Of a stretch of 64,000 nucleotides of DNA, positions 10,801-20,093 are shown one piece after another. Position numbers and translations under genes: made by a program. Each line of letters begins with the position of its first letter. The stretch's first letter is position 1. The notes below the pieces were generated by a model. It worked only from the letters and a program-made list of their open reading frames with translations, ran no database searches and was not told the origin of the DNA. The DNA comes from Diprion similis (Eukaryota; Arthropoda; Insecta; Hymenoptera; Diprionidae), in the NCBI RefSeq assembly GCF_021155765.1, contig NC_060108.1, forward strand, positions 6,018,925 through 6,082,924, read 5' to 3'.

Positions 10801-12259
10801 CCTCAACAGCATTAATTGAAGCAATATAAAATCCTAAGACTTTCATTAAATCTCTACCCATCAAAGGTCTACAGCCATCTTTAACAACCACAAGACTACC
10901 TTTAGCTTCAGTTCCATTGTTACATAATTTTACAACAATTTGTCCAATCGGCAACATAACTGTACCATCATACATTCTCAATTTAACAGTTGTTTCTTCC
11001 AAAATACAATGAGAAAAAAATTCCTTGTAAAATCTTTCTGGAATAACAGATCTACCTGCACCGGAATCAATTTCCATCATAATAGGTGTTCCTTCAATTA
11101 AAATTTCTACCATTTCTGGTTCAATCAATTCCACGTCACTATTTATTCTAAGCATATCATAAACTTCCTCTAAACAATTTTCATTGATTTCAATAAAGTT
11201 GTTATCTGATCTCTTTTCTTTACAAACTTTAGATAAATGCCCTACTTTTTTACAATTTTTACACCGATAACTTTTATACTTGCATCTTGCAAAACTATGC
11301 TTAACACCTCCGCAGTATCTACATTTAAGCTCACTTGATTGCCCTTCATGAGTTTGTGATGCACTTTTCTTCTTAATATCCTTGTTGTATTGAACCACCT
11401 TCTTCGGAATTGATCTGCTGTTGTTCGAGTAAATCTTGTGTAATTCCAATGAACTGGACTTAGCTGCCGTTGTTAAAGTCGCCTCCTTATTCCTAGCCGC
11501 TTCCAAAATTGTATTTAATGTCGCTGTAGATTCAAGTTCACATACTCTGTCCAAAACCGGACCTCTTTTTAAACCAGTAACAAATTTGTCTTTAATTTTA
11601 TCGTCTAAAAGAGAACCAAATTTACACGTGATAGCTTTACTTTTAATTCGAGCATACCACTCATTCACTTTTTCAAACTCACTTTGCGTTAAGTGATAAA
11701 ATTCAATTCTTTCTTTGAAAACGGAAACTCTTGGCGCGAATTGTTTATTCAAAATATCACAGAGCTCACTATATGGTTTGGTTGAGGGTAAACAAGGATC
11801 ACACAAATTTTTCAGCACTTTGTAAGCTTCTTGACCAATCAAGGTTATCAATACCGCTACTTTCCGGTCCTCAGGCACGCTGTTAGCCACAAAATATTGA
11901 TTTAACCTTTCTTCGTATAATTCCCAATCCTCACCAATACTAAACTCTGACAACGAGCCAATAGTCGAAAAAAAACTAACACTAGGTGTTGATACAGCTT
12001 GGACTGTGTTTGGACTTTGAACCTGGCTTGACTCTAAAACCGTTGAGTTTCTCCATCTTTCCTCAACTTGTTGCTGTCGAATATTAAGTTGTTCTTGTTG
12101 CGCCATCAATTGTTGATGCTGTTGTTTAAGTTGATCTTGCCACTTTTGCAATTGAGTCTTTAAATTTTCCTGTTCAACCTGTTTCTGTTCAAGTAAAGTT
12201 TGCTGTTGCAACCACTTTGCCTGTTCGGCTTCTAATTTCCTTTTATCCTCACTTGACAT
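7898..12259 (-). CDS. gypsy-3 Gag-Pol polyprotein (1453 aa)
   Basis: This single continuous frame encodes the replication machinery of gypsy-3. It opens with a Q/K-rich coiled coil (about residues 1-75) and a capsid-like region. Two Cys/His clusters follow near residue 330 (CRYCGGVKHSFARC and CKNCKKVGHLSKVC). Protease has EIDSGAGRSVI. RT has LTAAYNQLEL and the catalytic block FLDDIVV; RNase H has LVCDASKVGIGAVL. Integrase has an H/H...C/C zinc region (IHSTHMG...NCSAC) and catalytic residues in HIDFLGP, ISDNGLQ and LAENAVG. Gag and Pol share one frame with no shift, unlike gypsy-4. All catalytic motifs are present and no lesion is seen, so it could be active. It resembles the K02A2.6-like group of metazoan gypsy proteins, by memory only. 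Confidence 0.95.
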   Translation of the reverse strand: MSSEDKRKLEAEQAKWLQQQTLLEQKQVEQENLKTQLQKWQDQLKQQHQQLMAQQEQLNIRQQQVEERWRNSTVLESSQVQSPNTVQAVSTPSVSFFSTIGSLSEFSIGEDWELYEERLNQYFVANSVPEDRKVAVLITLIGQEAYKVLKNLCDPCLPSTKPYSELCDILNKQFAPRVSVFKERIEFYHLTQSEFEKVNEWYARIKSKAITCKFGSLLDDKIKDKFVTGLKRGPVLDRVCELESTATLNTILEAARNKEATLTTAAKSSSLELHKIYSNNSRSIPKKVVQYNKDIKKKSASQTHEGQSSELKCRYCGGVKHSFARCKYKSYRCKNCKKVGHLSKVCKEKRSDNNFIEINENCLEEVYDMLRINSDVELIEPEMVEILIEGTPIMMEIDSGAGRSVIPERFYKEFFSHCILEETTVKLRMYDGTVMLPIGQIVVKLCNNGTEAKGSLVVVKDGCRPLMGRDLMKVLGFYIASINAVEEDKEVKALLDQYSGLFESKLGKYEFEKVQVKLKDKVKPIFIKPRAVPLALKKKLDNELDKLEAQGVITLKSNGSWGTPLVPILKSEGNIRLCADYKITVNPSVEDVKHPLPRIEELFAALSGGEKFTKLDLTAAYNQLELTEDSKELLAWSTHRGIYYVNRLPFGVKPACAIFQKIMEKVLLGAKGVINFLDDIVVTGTDKKDHLANLKEVFKRLSDAGFKLNFKKCSFMLSEIKYLGHIIDKNRLKRDPEKVAAIVNVGRPADVQEVKAFVGMVNYYAKFVPKISEILAPLYELLKTQVFDWSEKCEKAFRQIKKEMSSERFLIHFNPSLEIKLVCDASKVGIGAVLLHILPDGSEKPISYASRVLRSAEKNYSVIHREALAIYWAVNKFYQYLLGNEFILCSDHKPLQALFGENKGIPQLAAGRLQRWALFLSGFNYKFQYVKGECNGGADGLSRLPLQVQQGQVDVGDYFHFLVEDRVPVSADEIKKELRRDRILSKVYLYTRDGWPDCTSEEFKPFVVRANEISLEDGIVMWGYRVIVPEKLRSILLEEIHSTHMGIVKMKALARQYFWWPNLDKDIETYAKNCSACMSFAKAPGKAALIKFREATFPFERIHIDFLGPFEGKEFLLVIDAYSKWPEIFEINKKTSTNTIEKLKECFARFGLPGLIISDNGLQLTSEEFNNFCKSNFIAHETSAPYHPSTNGLAENAVGSFKRGIKRALLENKNKSIKLSTLISRYLFSYRNIPHSTTGETPAKLMLGRNVKTRLTFLNMKTVNKMREKQVQYFHGKREVLFEVGEIVYARDYRNPHKPVWRKACITSKLGDRTYICKPENVEDVLWKRHVDQLLKTGRFYERQLEEIVYEEGEMRRRLEDLEKGNLPDSNNKKVELTNPSIVEGATTVDLQEKEKVVKENLDKRHPGCVSNNIKSNRTAAKNVRKTYLKKDLDLNVNQREKRVSKPVSKINL

Positions 12260-12342
12260 TTTGAGTTTAAAAGTTTAAAAATATGGGTTTTTAAAATAAA
12301 ATTTGTGCATATAACACACCCACTTCCTTTTTAAATAAACAT

Positions 12343-12362
12343 TTTACCTCGTCGCCAATTAA
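12343..12362 (-). promoter_or_regulatory. gypsy-3 primer-binding site region
   Basis: Reading the minus strand out of the 5' LTR, the sequence TTAATTGGCGACGAGG directly follows the LTR end. TGGCGACGAGG fits complementarity to a tRNA 3' CCA end in the expected place. The tRNA is not identified. Confidence 0.5.
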
Positions 12363-12540
12363 TGTGATGTACTCAGGTGAAATAATAATTAATATAATAC
12401 GAATCACATTCAGTCAGGGTTTATTGATGCTCATAGTTTACAGGTCGAACTAAGACTGAGGTCACTTATACCTAGGATGAGAGAACGAGTAAATTCGTAG
12501 CTATTCATGAGTTCCAATCGTACCAATATAATACATTACA
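12363..12540 (-). repeat. gypsy-3 5' LTR (178 bp)
   Basis: The upstream LTR for the minus-strand element, matching 7652-7829 in length and, as far as I can see, in sequence. It is followed at 12541-12545 by the target duplicate GACCC. Confidence 0.93.
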
Positions 12541-12545
12541 GACCC

Positions 12546-12726
12546 TGTAATACTCTATTCGCTAGCCTGTAAAGGGTCCCCTCTCAGTGTTTCGGATGCG
12601 TGACCCTTGTCCTGGCGCTCTTTAGGAATTAGATAATCATTCTTGTCGCGAAATCCCTTGTTAGAGTCCCTCCTGAGGTTCGGGGAGCCACTTGTAACGA
12701 GCATCAAAAAAAAATGCCACGTTACA
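12546..12726 (-). repeat. Probable gypsy-4 3' LTR (181 bp)
   Basis: On the minus strand it begins TGTAACGTGGCA and ends GAGTATTACA, a TG...CA unit with imperfect inverted TGTAA/TTACA ends. It directly follows a run of about 12 G (12729-12740), a strong polypurine tract downstream of the gypsy-4 pol stop. No matching 5' LTR is visible to the right of gag. An alternative is that this is simply more of the A-family internal region. Confidence 0.6.
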
Positions 12727-12742
12727 ACTCCCCCCCCCCCTA
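12727..12742 (-). promoter_or_regulatory. Polypurine tract of gypsy-4
   Basis: The minus strand reads CTAGGGGGGGGGGGGAGT immediately before the TGTAAC of the 181-bp LTR. This is the usual place and composition of the plus-strand primer tract. Confidence 0.6.
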
Positions 12743-13026
12743 GACGGAACGTGGGGTGACAGAGCGCCAGCGCTACATCCCGCGGGCCGAACTCCTCGAG
12801 GTGACCGCTAGCTCATAGTCATTGACCGCCATGCGTCATACGGCAATTCAGAATATTAACAAACAAAACAAAAAAAATAAACTTCTATACCAAACCAAGA
12901 ATCTAATAAAACTTTTCTCAACCTATGACTCCGGGTCATGTCTCGTAGAGTATTGGTCCCAGCGGCATCTGCGCCGTTGTGAACGCTCTTGTTGTCTGGT
13001 GGACCTGAAATCGTACGATAACTACG

Positions 13027-16000
13027 CTACTCTTCGTCGCCACTCGATGCTTCGTCCGACTCCATATACGGCTTCAAATCTTTGACGTGATGTCTACCAA
13101 GATCCTTCCCGTCGCTATTCTCGATCTCGTAGACGACATCTGAAAGTACTCTTGTGACGCGAAACGGGCCCGCGAATTTAGGGGCCAATTTCGCCGCAAC
13201 ATTTTGAGCCGCTGACGACAAAACCCGATTCCTCTTCCATACCAAATCATCCACTTCGAAGCGAACGTCCCGATGCCCGCGATTATAATATCGCGCCTGC
13301 CTGTCGTGAGCTTCCTCTAGGTGTTTCGTCACTAAATCTCGCAATTCCTTCAACTTCCTCATTCTTTCGGTCCAGGCCTCTGGACGCGGCACCGGAATCT
13401 CCGCTGGACCCTCCGTTTGCCGACGCAACTGCATTCGCGGTTTCGGACCGCGCCCGAGATTCAGAAACGCGGGGCTTACCTTTAACGAACTATGCCGAGC
13501 GGTATTATGCGCAAAACGAAACTCGTGGACATGGACGTCCCAGTCACGGTGATCTGTCTCGATATACGCCACGATCATAGTCTTGAGAACGCGATTAACC
13601 CTTTCCACTGGGTTCGCCTGTGCGTGGTACGGCGGTACGTGAGTGTGGACGATATTATACGCCGCGCATAAGTCGTTGACTGCTCGATTCGCAAATTCAG
13701 TCCCATTATCCGTCAAGAGCACTTCCGGGGTACCCCACCGCGAAAGTACGAGATCTTCAAACGCCGCCAGAATATTTTTCGCGTTCGATTTTCGCATCGG
13801 AGCTATCTCTATCCATCGCGTAAACAAGTCCTCGAAAACCAATAAGTATTCGTAACCGGCGCGACTCCTAGGAAAGGGACCCATAACATCAGCTGCAACC
13901 ACCGCCCATGGCCTGTCGACAACTCGTCGACCCATTAGACCGGCTGGCTGCACTTGCTGCACTTTGCCTTCCTGACAACGTTCACAAGCTCGAACCATCA
14001 AAACGATATCGCGATACATGCCCGGCCAATTGGCTCAACTAGCGGGTCGGTTCTCCGGAAATACAGACGCCCCTCGACTATTGACCAATCGCGAAACTTT
14101 TGCGGGTAGTTTTCGACGTCTTGCACGCGACGCCGGTACCACGGATCGTCGACGACTTCACAGGCGGCCTTACGCTCAGTCCCTGGTCCGTCATCTCCAG
14201 CGACGTCAAGGGCGGCTAGCTGCTCAGTCCCCTCTTCCTCGCCTTCGTACATCCGCGATAATGCATCCGGCACGTGATGCATCGCCCCCTTTCGATGTAG
14301 AATTTCGCAATCATACTCGAGTAAATCGAGCGCCCACCTGGCTAACCGACCCGTTGGATTCCGCAATTCTTTCAACCATTTCAAGCTCGCGTGGTCGGTT
14401 ATCACCGTGAAGTGATAGCCTTCCAGGTAAGCTCGAAATTTCTTTACTGCCCAAATTACCGCGAGACATTCCTGTTCGGTCGTAGAATATTTCCTCTCCG
14501 CGTCCGACATGGTTCGACTCGCGTACGCGACCACACGCTCTACTTCGTCAATCGTCTGTGTCAAGACAGCTCCGATACCAAAACTGCTTGCATCAGTCTG
14601 CACCACAAATTCATATTCAAAATCGGGACACGCTAAGATTGGAGCCGACATTAACGCGGTCTTAATCAGTTCGAACGACTCCTCCTGTTCATCCCGCCAT
14701 TCCCACTTCTTACCTTTCCTTGATAACCGCGTCAAGGGCTCGGCTACACTCGCGAAACTCGGAATGAACCGCCGATACCACGAGGCCATACCTAAAAACC
14801 TTCTCAACTGCTTCAAGTTCCTGGGCGCGGGATATTTCAGGATCGGTTCGATCTTGTCCGCATCGACCTGTAATCCGTCCCGATTGACTTTAAATCCCAA
14901 ATATCGAACCTCATCGCGACAAAATTCACACTTTTCCGGGTTGATGGTTAGCCCGGCGAGTACGATTCGTTCCAGAACGCGAGAAAGCCATAATAAATGT
15001 GATTTAAAATCGGTGGTTACGACGATAATATCGTCCAGATACGCGAAGGCATGCGGTTCCATTTCAGGGGTGATTAATTTATCAATTAATCGCTGAAATG
15101 TAGCCGGGGCTCCGGTAAGTCCGTATGGCATTCGCACGAATTGGAATAATCCGCGACCCGGTACCGTAAAGGCTGTGATTTAGCGACTCTCTGGCGTTAG
15201 CGGAATCTGATGGTAAGCCTGACTCAAATCAATAGTCGATATATATTTCGCGGATCGCAACTTATCGAGAATGCCATTCATAAATGGAATAGGATACGCG
15301 TCCTTCTTTGAAACGCTATTCACTTTCCGAAAATCCAAACAAAATCGATACTTCCCGTTTGGCTTTTTCACCATTACTATGGGAGTTGACCACGAACTCT
15401 GTGACGGCTCAATGACCTTGTCCGCAAGCATACGATCCACCTCTTCGTGGATAGCCTCCTGTACCTTCGGAGAGACGAGATAGTATCGCTGTTTAATTGG
15501 CGTATGCCCCTGTACTTCAATTGCGTGTTCCGCGAGGTGCGTAAGACCCAATTTCCCTGAAACTTTCGGTAATTCTTTCGCTGAAAATTCCTGCAACTCG
15601 CGAGTCTCAAAATCCGCTAATTCTGCGATACCGCAACACCCTGCACCCTCCTCAACAAACATTTCCCGATGATCGTCAAAAGTTTGTTCATACTCGGGAA
15701 GTTCAGTTAACCTCCATGACCCGCGCGCACCGTCAATCACCAAACCGAAGGCTCGAATGAAATCCATGCCGAGGACGCAATCTCCGATTAAGGTGGGAAT
15801 AATCCGCATCGAAAAATCGTGCGCGATGCCCAGTAAAGTTATCGGAAGCTCTACTTCCCCGATTACCGTCTCGACTGATCCATTCGCCAAAACTACGCCT
15901 GAACAACGCGGTGGTTTAACTTGCCGCCCAAATTCTAAAGCTAATTTCGTTCCGACTGCCCCGAGAAATGTTCGCGACGAGCCGGTGTCCAATAGCGCGC

Positions 16001-16283
16001 TAACCCATTTATTCCCAATACAAACTCCCAAAAACCATCTCTTACCCAACTCTATAGTCTGCAACGGAAAACATGACTCTAAATCATCGCGAACGCTACC
16101 TAATTTGGTGTCTGTAGAGCGGGGCGCCGCGTCGACACTTAGCGAGGCTGCCCACCCTGGTTTCCCGAGCACCGCGGACAATCGGTTGAGTAGACGTCGT
16201 CCAAACCGCAAACGAAACAGAATACACGCAAAGGATCGGGACAGCTGTTGAATTTGTGTCCCGGGCGGTGACAATTCATGCAT
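13027..16283 (-). pseudogene. gypsy-4 pol with stop and integrase deletion
   Basis: This frame overlaps the gag 3' end (16139-16283) in the -1 frame, the arrangement of elements that use -1 frameshifting. Protease has LLDTGSSRTFLG. RT has DLSQAYHQIPL, then an in-frame TAA at 15180-15182, most simply one transition from a Gln codon. The frame continues with AYLDDIIVV and RNase H QTDASSFGIGAVL. Near 14019-13998 the frame jumps directly from VEPI to the residues before MYRDIVLMVRACERC. This removes the zinc-binding N-terminus of integrase and shifts the frame. The catalytic core remains, with AADVMGP, LTDNGTEF and NPVERVNRV. The C-terminal tail ends at 13027. It is inactive as it stands. Confidence 0.9.
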
Positions 16284-17380
16284 AGCCGCTCATCCCACAC
16301 GGGATCTCCGCGAAACTGTACCGCGCGCGGTACGCTCGGTGCCGGTCGGCCAGCTGATGCTGCCGCTACTCCCCCCGTACCGCTGGCGGGTTGTCGCCGC
16401 GCGACTGGCCTCGCTTGAGCCGGAGCTCCGCTACCTTGCGGCGCACTGCCGCTTCCCCCCGCCAGACTCGCTGCCGCTACTGCCTTCATCAACTTTTCCT
16501 CTAACGCTTTAACCTGCTCCAACAACATCTTCTCTAAATTCTTCGTCACCGAATTTTCTAGATTTCCGGCTCCACTTTCCGCAATCGCAGCTAATCCGGG
16601 CGCTCCGCGAGCGGGTGTCTGCGCCTTATTCTTGCACGCTAATTCTGAAATGAAGGATTCCTTTGGCGTGGGCGGAGGGCGATATTCCCTCGACAACGCG
16701 AGGTCTCGTTCCCGCTCGGTCGCGAGACTCACCAGTTCACTCCAAGTTCGAAACTCTCGCCTTCTTAACATTTCTCGAATATCTGGACGCAAATTTCTAA
16801 ACGCGACATCTAATTGATGGTCTAGGGCATACGGCCGAGACATGCGTCGCAACAATCCGCGAATACACGATAGGTATTCCGTCACCGGTTCTCCTGGTCC
16901 CTGTGTACGCGACTTCGCCTGATCCTCCACTCTACTTCCCACCGTCACATCCCCAAACCATTGTCGCAACGCCGCCTGAAACTCCCCGTACGAGGACCAG
17001 CTGTCTCTCTCGCACCGCAACCATTCGAGAGCCACACCCGAAAAAACCATAGTTAGAGCGCTTAAAACCTCTGCCTCACTTAAATCCGCTAATTCACGCC
17101 ACTCTTCTAGACGCGTCAAAAAATCTTCAGCGCTGGGCTCCCCGCTACCTGAAAACTTTAAATTCCACCCACGCAATGCCTTCGGAATGTCCCTAGCCCT
17201 CGATCGCGAGTCCAACCCCGAGTCCCGGTGCCACACAGACGTCGCGGTTGGTGCTAGACCACGTGGCTCCAGGGGAGGGTCGACCGGCAATGACTGAGGT
17301 TCAAAACGCGGCCTTGAAATTCCGCCGACCAATCGCGTGGAGTCGACTATCGGCCGCCCTGTCCCTGGTCGCCGACTCAA
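16139..17380 (-). CDS. gypsy-4 Gag (413 aa)
   Basis: An uninterrupted Gag frame. The N-terminal half is a capsid-like domain (ALRGWNLKFSGSGEPSAEDFLTRLEEW). The middle is Ala/Pro/Gly rich. The C-terminus carries two Cys clusters, CMNCHRPGHKFNSC (canonical CCHC) and CFVCGLDDVYSTDC (no His). It overlaps pol by about 145 bases in the -1 frame. GC content and codon use are clearly higher in GC than in gypsy-3, so the two families are not close. The start is the first Met of the frame. Only about 45 bases of leader remain before LTR fragment B begins. Confidence 0.88.
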   Translation of the reverse strand: MSRRPGTGRPIVDSTRLVGGISRPRFEPQSLPVDPPLEPRGLAPTATSVWHRDSGLDSRSRARDIPKALRGWNLKFSGSGEPSAEDFLTRLEEWRELADLSEAEVLSALTMVFSGVALEWLRCERDSWSSYGEFQAALRQWFGDVTVGSRVEDQAKSRTQGPGEPVTEYLSCIRGLLRRMSRPYALDHQLDVAFRNLRPDIREMLRRREFRTWSELVSLATERERDLALSREYRPPPTPKESFISELACKNKAQTPARGAPGLAAIAESGAGNLENSVTKNLEKMLLEQVKALEEKLMKAVAAASLAGGSGSAPQGSGAPAQARPVARRQPASGTGGVAAASAGRPAPSVPRAVQFRGDPVWDERLCMNCHRPGHKFNSCPDPLRVFCFVCGLDDVYSTDCPRCSGNQGGQPR

Positions 17381-17424
17381 AATTGGGGAGGCTTTCCCCC
17401 AATTTGTTAGATCGTGTACTTGAT

Positions 17425-18619
17425 TTGATTTTTGTTTTGTTGATCCCGTTGAGACGAGGAACGCGACTAGCGCACGTAGATTTAAGGTTTAGTTAAGATT
17501 TAATTTTCTTTCTGTTTTGTTTGTGGAATCGCGGGAGGCGAATTGAGTATCTGTTTCTTTTTCCTTTTGTTTTGTATCGCTTCGAATTTTTTTTGAATAT
17601 ATTATTTTATTCTATTTTGTTAAATTCTGTATCGTGTCGAGTGTCCGTTCTTTCTCTCCGCAAAACTACCCACCCCCCTCTCCGCGGTACTGAGCTACCT
17701 GGCATAGAGAGGGATAGCCGAGGAATTGCGAAGGTAAAGATTCGAGGCGTGTTTATCACGCCAGGCGCCCAACAAAATTTCGCGATAGCTTTGGTAAGCT
17801 GCAGAGTGCATCGCGGGTTGCCGAATCATTGTGCACCAGGTTAACTCTTGGGAACTTCTCCGGGTGAACAAGAGCGGCGAAAAACCTCGTCACAAATTGG
17901 CTGTAGTGACGGAGCAGGACACTTGCGTCCTGGTGCTGAATCTAGCGAAGGCTGCGAAAATTTTGTTAAGATAGTTTTTTTGGGTTATTGAGAGAGTTGA
18001 GCGATTGGTGTTAAAATTTTGGGATTCGCGGAAGACGGAACCATTGTCCAATTATCGTGACGGAGATTATTCTGGTCTGAATTCATTGCGGTAAGCGCTA
18101 TCGCTTCTTTGCGGACAAATTTCGAGAACGGCTTAGGTCGGCGCACCGGGTAACGGTTGGCCATGTTGAGTTGCGTCAAACAATACTCGAAATTCGTTTG
18201 CCGATTTCCTTGGTTGGTGGCCGGAGCTTGATTTTGTTTTTTTGCGATAACGTATCGAGTCAATTTTGGCTATTGTACATGTTGAGTAGAGTCATTCGTT
18301 TCGTTATTTGCGAGCAGCCCAAATTCCGCTGCACAGGGTGAAGTCGCGTATGCGTGTTCAGAAAGTGTCACCTCTCGTGTAGGTCGCGTATCGCTAAGTG
18401 TGAGCGCTCTGTTTGGCTGGGTTATTATTTCTAGTTTCCTTGTTTGATTTGTTTCGGAAGATAGGGAAGTTTCGGATGCGTCGCGATTAATCGCTTCGAT
18501 TTAAGTTGTTAAGTAAGAATTACTGTCGAGTACTTGTAGGGTATGTTTTGCGATTAGCGCGATAATTCTGTTAGGGTTTGGCGAATAGCGCTGATATTTA
18601 TAATTAAGGGAAGGACGAT
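17425..18619 (+). mobile_element. Long LTR, copy B, halves in swapped order
   Basis: The plus strand shows the second half of the 1.2-kb LTR (17425-17892, ending CCTCGTCA), then 14 bases CAAATTGGCTGTAG, then the first half of the LTR (17907-18619, starting TGACGGAGCAGG). The 14 bases resemble the internal sequence just before LTR A (TTGGCTCGGTA). About 45 bp of mid-LTR are missing overall. This fits a 5' LTR and a 3' LTR joined by a near-total internal deletion, each lacking its outer half. It points opposite to gypsy-4, so it is not the gypsy-4 5' LTR. Confidence 0.7.
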
Positions 18620-19054
18620 ATATATCTGCGTGTATGTATATCTCAGCCTCCATATATATATATATATAAATATATAATGCTATTTCATATAGCTCGTTTC
18701 TCTCTCAATCGGAGGTTAGGATGACTAGGAGAAATGACCGATTGCGTTGCTGTAATAAAGAATTTATTTTCGGTTTATCTCTTACTATTTACACTATTTA
18801 CATTGTATTCTCACCTGTAATAAAGAAACAACAATTCAGGTTCTTTCCTAATCAATCCGTTCCTTTCCTAATCAATCTGTTCCGTCTTTTATTGTACCTG
18901 TGAGCATATTGTCTCATCTCTATCTCTCATCTCTATCTCCCTTTCGCGAGCTCCGCCGACTCGTTCGCTCTCTAGTTTATCCGCGCTACTCCGGAGCCCG
19001 GTAAATTCAAGATAAAGAAATACCATTTCTTTACATATATATACATATATATAT
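18620..19054. other. AT-rich spacer, no gene seen
   Basis: It holds TA-rich microsatellites (18640-18680 and 19036-19054), two TGTAATAAAG motifs and a (TCTCATCTCTATC) short duplication near 18910-18945. No coding or element signature could be assigned. Confidence 0.5.
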
Positions 19055-20093
19055 TGTAACGTTCGCCCTGTAGGCACTCCAAGTGCCTTCAGTGCGCCGG
19101 TGAGTTGTCTTTGTCCTGTTGTCAGTCAAACCTCTTTACATTAATGTTTTAAGAAAAAGGACATCCAATCCTCAGTCGGTGCAAGGTTATGAGTTAATAA
19201 TTCAAGTTGTCTACTCTCAGCTCGGATTTACCCGTCGCTATTGTTGAGCGCGGATTTTATTCGTTGCTCCTGATCTATAGATAGTGTGTTATTCCTAGCT
19301 TAGGCGCAGGTTTTATCCGTTGCCTTCGAGCGCGGGTTTTATCCGTTGCTCGTCCCTCTCTCTTTGTTTGTTACTCCTGGTCTAGGCGCGGGTTTTATCC
19401 GTTGCTCGTCCCTCTTTATTGGTTTGTTAGTATGCCGTCGAATGAATTCAAGGAATTTCCTTCAATAACTTTAATTTATAATTTATCTAGGATTATTGAA
19501 AGATATGTACAACTTAACAACTATCAAATTATTTCTGGGTATAGCTGTCTGCCCACTTGTAGCCTTATATTACTCTTCACCATGCGTGAATTTCTACAAC
19601 TAAATGAAAAGTATAATATTTGTTCAAAATATCAAAAGACAAATAAAGATGAATTAGAAATAATAAAGGAAAAAGAAAAAGGAAAATTGAACTGAAAAAT
19701 CTAGACCTCAAAAGAAAAGAATATTCTAGATCGATAATTTGATATATATGCTGTGGATTTATGTAACTTTTCTCTAATAACTTGTGCTCAATTTTCTACG
19801 TTATCAGCCGGCTCTGATGCTGGTCTGATATTGAACGATTTTCAAAAATGCAGTGAGACAGCCAGCTCGGTTGCCTCAGGTCTGCTGCTCGGTCCGTGGT
19901 TTGCCGGTCAGATATTTAGTGGCCCGTGTTACCGTTGCTTCGAGCCCCGGTCGTCGCGTCGTCCATCTGTCGGCGGTCTTTGTTGTCTCGTAATCTGTCA
20001 CTGTCGTTGAAGGTGGTCAGTCCATGGGTCCTACTCAGGGGTTCTCACCCGGTGATCAACGTTGTGACGCGACTAGTCACCGGTCACATTACA
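19055..20093 (+). repeat. Repeat D1, probable solo LTR (1.04 kb)
   Basis: It begins TGTAACGTTCGCCCTGTAGG and ends GGTCACATTACA. A second copy, D2, has the same ends and order but is opened by later insertions. Inside D1, GCGCGGGTTTTATCCGTTGCTC recurs several times (about 19300-19410) in a short tandem array. There is no coding content. TG...CA ends and the 4-bp ATAT duplication around D2 support a solo LTR; the internal region of the parent element is not in this window. Confidence 0.65.

Larger units (their letters stand above)
7652..12540 (-). mobile_element. gypsy-3, complete and apparently intact
   Basis: A complete 4889-bp Ty3/gypsy element on the minus strand. It has two 178-bp LTRs (7652-7829 and 12363-12540) that look identical by eye, one uninterrupted Gag-Pol frame, and a 5-bp target duplication GACCC at 7647-7651 and 12541-12545. 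Identical LTRs and an open frame indicate recent insertion. It sits at the junction between the internal segment of LTR A and the 181-bp LTR of gypsy-4. Confidence 0.93.

Noticed and set aside
17425-18619. Reading copy B as the 5' LTR of gypsy-4
   Set aside because: It is oriented opposite to gypsy-4 gag-pol, its halves are swapped, and the probable gypsy-4 3' LTR (12546-12726) is a different sequence.
19055-20093. D repeat as a DNA transposon with TGTAACG inverted ends
   Set aside because: Only about 7 bp are inverted and there is no transposase; TG...CA ends and a 4-bp duplication fit a solo LTR better.
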